Assembly: GCA_949152475.1 (NCBI GenBank)
Contig: OX424563.1
Location: 8,591,001 to 8,655,000 of the forward strand
DNA: 64,000 nt
Direction: 5' to 3'
From: Terebella lapidaria
Taxonomy: Eukaryota > Annelida > Polychaeta > Terebellida > Terebellidae
The notes below the pieces were generated by a model that worked only from the letters and a program-made list of their open reading frames with translations, was not told the origin of the DNA and searched no databases. The position numbers were made by a program, and so were the translations under genes. Shown here piece after piece: positions 61,401 to 64,000 of the stretch; positions within the stretch are counted from its first letter, which is position 1, and each line of letters starts with the position of its first letter.

Positions 61401-61724
61401 CCCTTTGCTTTGTCCAGTTCCACTAGCCAGTTATAATCGCTCAGTGGGCGATTTTAGCTGCTATGGCATGGGCATTACGAAAAAGAATAGACAGCCTGTC
61501 TGTCTCCTTTTTTTCAACAGGATGAGTGCTTTTCCTGCAGCTGAGTGTTGAGTAGTTTGTTGTTCTTCCTCCTTGTTTGCAGTGTACAAAGAACTTGCCT
61601 TACTATGTGCTCGCGACTTTTCATGGTCAGTGATTGCCGATTTCCGAAAATTTGAAGTGGCGAGAATGTTCAGTTTAAGTTTTGGATCGTCCATCACAAG
61701 ACATTTTCTTGTTAACAATGTCAT
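58454..61724 (-). pseudogene. Spliced hAT-transposase-related gene (ZNF862/KIAA1586-like), broken
   Basis: From 61724 downward there is a zinc-finger remnant (SAITDHEKSRAHSKAS), then a DDE-like region with YFSLSMDGST, CVGFSCDGASKMIG and IHCLAHRLELAFKD. Next come VGGTRWLAHTKRAIDG and a donor at 60624 (AAG|GTAATT). The next acceptor at 60404 is phase-matched. Further on are YQDMDLPLLQSSRIGSLKDW and the hAT dimerisation region (PATSVDNEKAFSQLKLIKTE). The last two exons, 58838-59109 and 58454-58741, join in phase 0, and the protein ends in an acidic tail (DEDVSDGSDSENEYENDD). Disruptions include frame changes near 61510 (A7 on this strand), 61446, 60935 (A6) and 60040, and a TGA in the exon starting at 60404. 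The gene looks hAT-derived and host-like, with introns, but no longer codes for one full protein unless some indels are sequence errors. Confidence 0.7.
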
Positions 61725-63100
61725 ATCAAAGCCATTTTCGCCCTATCTTCCACGATGTTTAAAATTTTCTCACCGGGTCAGAATGTTTTGATGCCAGCGA
61801 CGCCATCTTGCTTTCAACTACTGAAACCACGAAAACTGACAGAGGCGAGTTTGAGCAAATTTGCTAATTACGATAAAGCAGCTTCTGGTCATAACGTGCG
61901 GTTTCAGTGTGCGGCGGACAAGAAGACCGACGTATTGAGAGTTCATGTCGGACATTTGACATTTATATCTGATTTGTCCGGCAGTCCGACGTATTTTCGC
62001 GTACACTGCTGGGGGAAAAACCTGCTGTTGAAGAGAAAATACTCGAAATGTTCGACGTAAACAATTCAGTTAATTAATATCATCTGACGAATATTTCCCT
62101 CGAATGGAGCAAATTTCTCGTCACTATCGCCGATTTACGTAAATACTTGCAGTGTCAGCAGGATTTGAGAGTACATACATCAACACGGTGTGCATTCAGT
62201 CAATTGGGTACCATCTTCGTTCCCATTCTATCGAGCCATCGCTCACTTCTCATGTTTATACCGTATGTCAGTGACTAAATATCTTTGTTCTTTAATATTA
62301 TCACATTTGTTTCGTTCCATTTTCTGACTGAATCCTATAACTAATTTGTAATATTATCACATTTGTTTTGTTCCATTTTCTGACTGAATCCTATAACTAT
62401 AAAAAGCATGTACATTTATTTTCGCTGTCCCATAACGAGCTACTTTTTCGCTCACAGAGCTCCAAATGTTGAGAACCGGCTTCCACGGTGATATTTCAGT
62501 GTTTATAACTACGGTACTCTAGATGCTTCTAATATGGGCATATATTATCGTCTATTCGAACAATATTGACCAATAACAACTGTATGAATATATATTGAAT
62601 TCCGGACCAAATTGAAAACGGTGCTGAATTTTATGCACACCTTTTTGTTTTAGTGGGTGTATTTGATCACTGACTACCCTTCCTACGAACGACCATTCCT
62701 TTTACACCGGTATTCGTCCTGCATGGACATCGTATATGAGCACAAAATTAAATTAGAGACTTAGCAGTTCTTGAAAGGAACGCGCTATTGGCTTCGTATC
62801 CGGGGAGATCCGGTGCTCTGCACCAGGTATGATTCTTGATATTCCTATAACAACTTGACACAATAAAGAGAATGCATGTCTACCCCTGGTGGTGATATAG
62901 AATGCGCCCCTTCCTGCATCCGGCCCTCTGACATAAATGTGACACCATTTGTTGGTCTGTTGCGATTTTCCATTAATCTCCATAAGATTTGTTTTCTTAT
63001 CTATCGATATTGCCGATATTTTTGCTGCGAGGTGGATAAATATACGTAGGATGGGTTTCTAGTGTAAATCTAATCTGTTGCCATCTTCTGTTGACAACCC
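61725..63100. other. Intergenic stretch, mostly nothing recognised
   Basis: Open frames at 61755-62060 (+) and 62753-62983 (-) have no recognisable domain. A possible exon follows the acceptor TTTTTGTTTTAG near 62654 (WVYLITDYPSYERPFLLHR), without supporting context. Confidence 0.4.
62294..62400. repeat. 56-bp tandem duplication
   Basis: Two adjacent copies begin AATATTATCACATTTGTTT at 62294 and 62350 and differ at one or two positions, indicating a recent local duplication. Confidence 0.85.
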
Positions 63101-63123
63101 ACTCACTCAAATACCGTATTCGG

Positions 63124-63384
63124 CTATGCCCAAATGCACGTCAATATCTTTAGTAAATAGAGAACAGGTTTCAACACATAGACTACGCCGCTATGCTCAC
63201 AGACAGTCAGGGCCCCATACAACATCAGCCCATTATGTTTGCGAAGGTCGACGTTCACTATTATAGAGACTGGTAGAGATTTCTCGCGACCAGTGACTGT
63301 GTGGTAGTCTGTATCGACAAAATACAAGCATGGTACGGCAACGCACATGAACAAATATAAAGATAATATTGATAAGAAATTCAT
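63124..63384 (-). CDS. Small ORF with signal-peptide-like start, 86 aa, or a first exon
   Basis: A true ATG at 63384 opens MNFLSILSLYLFMCVAVPCL followed by a hydrophilic segment (DTDYHTVTGREKSLPVSIIV). The start resembles a secretory signal. No domain is recognised, and no strong donor marks an exon end. It may be a first exon of an unseen gene or a chance frame. Confidence 0.25.
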   Translation of the reverse strand: MNFLSILSLYLFMCVAVPCLYFVDTDYHTVTGREKSLPVSIIVNVDLRKHNGLMLYGALTVCEHSGVVYVLKPVLYLLKILTCIWA

Positions 63385-63550
63385 AGATATAAACTTTTAC
63401 GCAGGTCATTACTTCGTCTCGGTCATTATGATATTTCTGGAGTCTGTGAAACAACATAATGACCGACATCAAAAGTAAAAAAAAAATTATTATATAATTC
63501 GAAGTATGTTAAAGACCTTGCCAAGTGCTAGAACTGTTTCTATCTTCCAG

Positions 63551-63727
63551 CACTTGTTACCTCAAACTAGATTGGAGAAGCAGACATTTACGATTGATCC
63601 ACTCATGCCCGCCTCAGCCATGATGAGTGTTAATCCGAGAACTGATAGAAATGCGGAAAATAATCATGAAATCGATGAAACACAATACCGTAATTTTTTG
63701 ACTCGTCAATACGATTCGATGCGCTAA
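63551..63727 (+). CDS. Possible terminal coding exon, 58 aa plus stop
   Basis: An excellent acceptor (CTGTTTCTATCTTCCAG) is followed by an open frame HLLPQTRLEKQTFTIDPLMP, ending IDETQYRNFLTRQYDSMR and TAA. AATAAA lies 51 nt later at 63778. The charged, Tyr-containing end would suit the cytoplasmic tail of a membrane protein, but no transmembrane exon was found upstream. The incoming phase is unknown. Confidence 0.35.
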   Translation, partial: HLLPQTRLEKQTFTIDPLMPASAMMSVNPRTDRNAENNHEIDETQYRNFLTRQYDSMR

Positions 63728-63777
63728 CATGTTCCCGAATCGTTATTTATGGTGATATAAGGACTCGTTTTTTGCAC

Positions 63778-63783
63778 AATAAA
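63778..63783 (+). terminator. Poly(A) signal AATAAA after the candidate terminal exon
   Basis: AATAAA 51 nt after the TAA at 63727, in the expected position for a 3' end. Confidence 0.45.
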
Positions 63784-64000
63784 AGTTGTTAATATATAGC
63801 TATTATATAATAAAACTACTTGTTTAATAGTATATGTTTAGTATTGTAATATGTAATGATTAATGTTTTACAAAGTTTCACCATTCACATGAAATGCATA
63901 GGCCTATACCAGGTAGCGCAAATATATGATATTCGTGAAACATACGATAGCGCGATGTCATTTATGCAAACATGTATTCGGGGTTTACACAGGTAAATCA
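63784..64000. other. Right edge, AT-rich, nothing recognised
   Basis: No frame or repeat that I can identify. Confidence 0.5.

Overview
This is animal nuclear DNA: AT-rich, intron-bearing, and crowded with invertebrate-type repeats. The protein families and repeat styles suggest a marine invertebrate (mollusc-like or similar), but nothing in the window fixes the taxon. All gene structures below were built by hand from reading frames, splice-site consensus and matching intron phases.

Left part (1-17 kb). Two host genes lie on the minus strand and look intact. The first, in five coding exons between 6968 and 68, encodes a 146-residue calmodulin-like protein with four EF hands. A satellite of about 147 bp fills much of its third intron. 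The second, in three exons between 16520 and 14465, encodes a secreted protein with a PAN/apple-like N-terminal region and an F5/8-type C (discoidin-like) domain. Its second intron holds a 771-bp fold-back element that has terminal inverted repeats, a 6-bp target duplication and a core of palindromic CACGTG units. A smaller inverted-repeat element sits just downstream of this gene. Between the two genes I see LINE remains and dispersed palindromic repeats.

Middle (17.8-31.3 kb). A Ty3/Gypsy LTR retrotransposon (17957-30879, minus strand) has inserted into a 37-bp minisatellite. Its LTRs are identical apart from one 6-bp microsatellite difference, so the insertion is very recent. Gag and pol are long and open. 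About 1.9 kb covering the integrase end of pol is tandemly duplicated. The two copies differ at a handful of sites although the LTRs do not, which suggests the duplication is older than this insertion.

Right part (31.3-58 kb). This is a field of diverged segmental repeats, with units of roughly 4 kb that recur as partial copies. Several copies keep a signal-peptide-like exon ending in a phase-0 donor, and three keep an exon resembling the C-terminal half of an immunoglobulin domain. I read it as a decaying cluster of secreted or membrane Ig-type genes; that reading is an inference. LINE fragments, a Penelope-like fragment, a Tc1/mariner relic and a tRNA-like SINE interrupt it. At 58.4-61.7 kb on the minus strand lies a spliced but broken gene related to hAT transposases (ZNF862/KIAA1586-like). 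The last 2 kb holds a possible terminal exon with a poly(A) signal and a possible signal-peptide ORF, neither placed in a gene.
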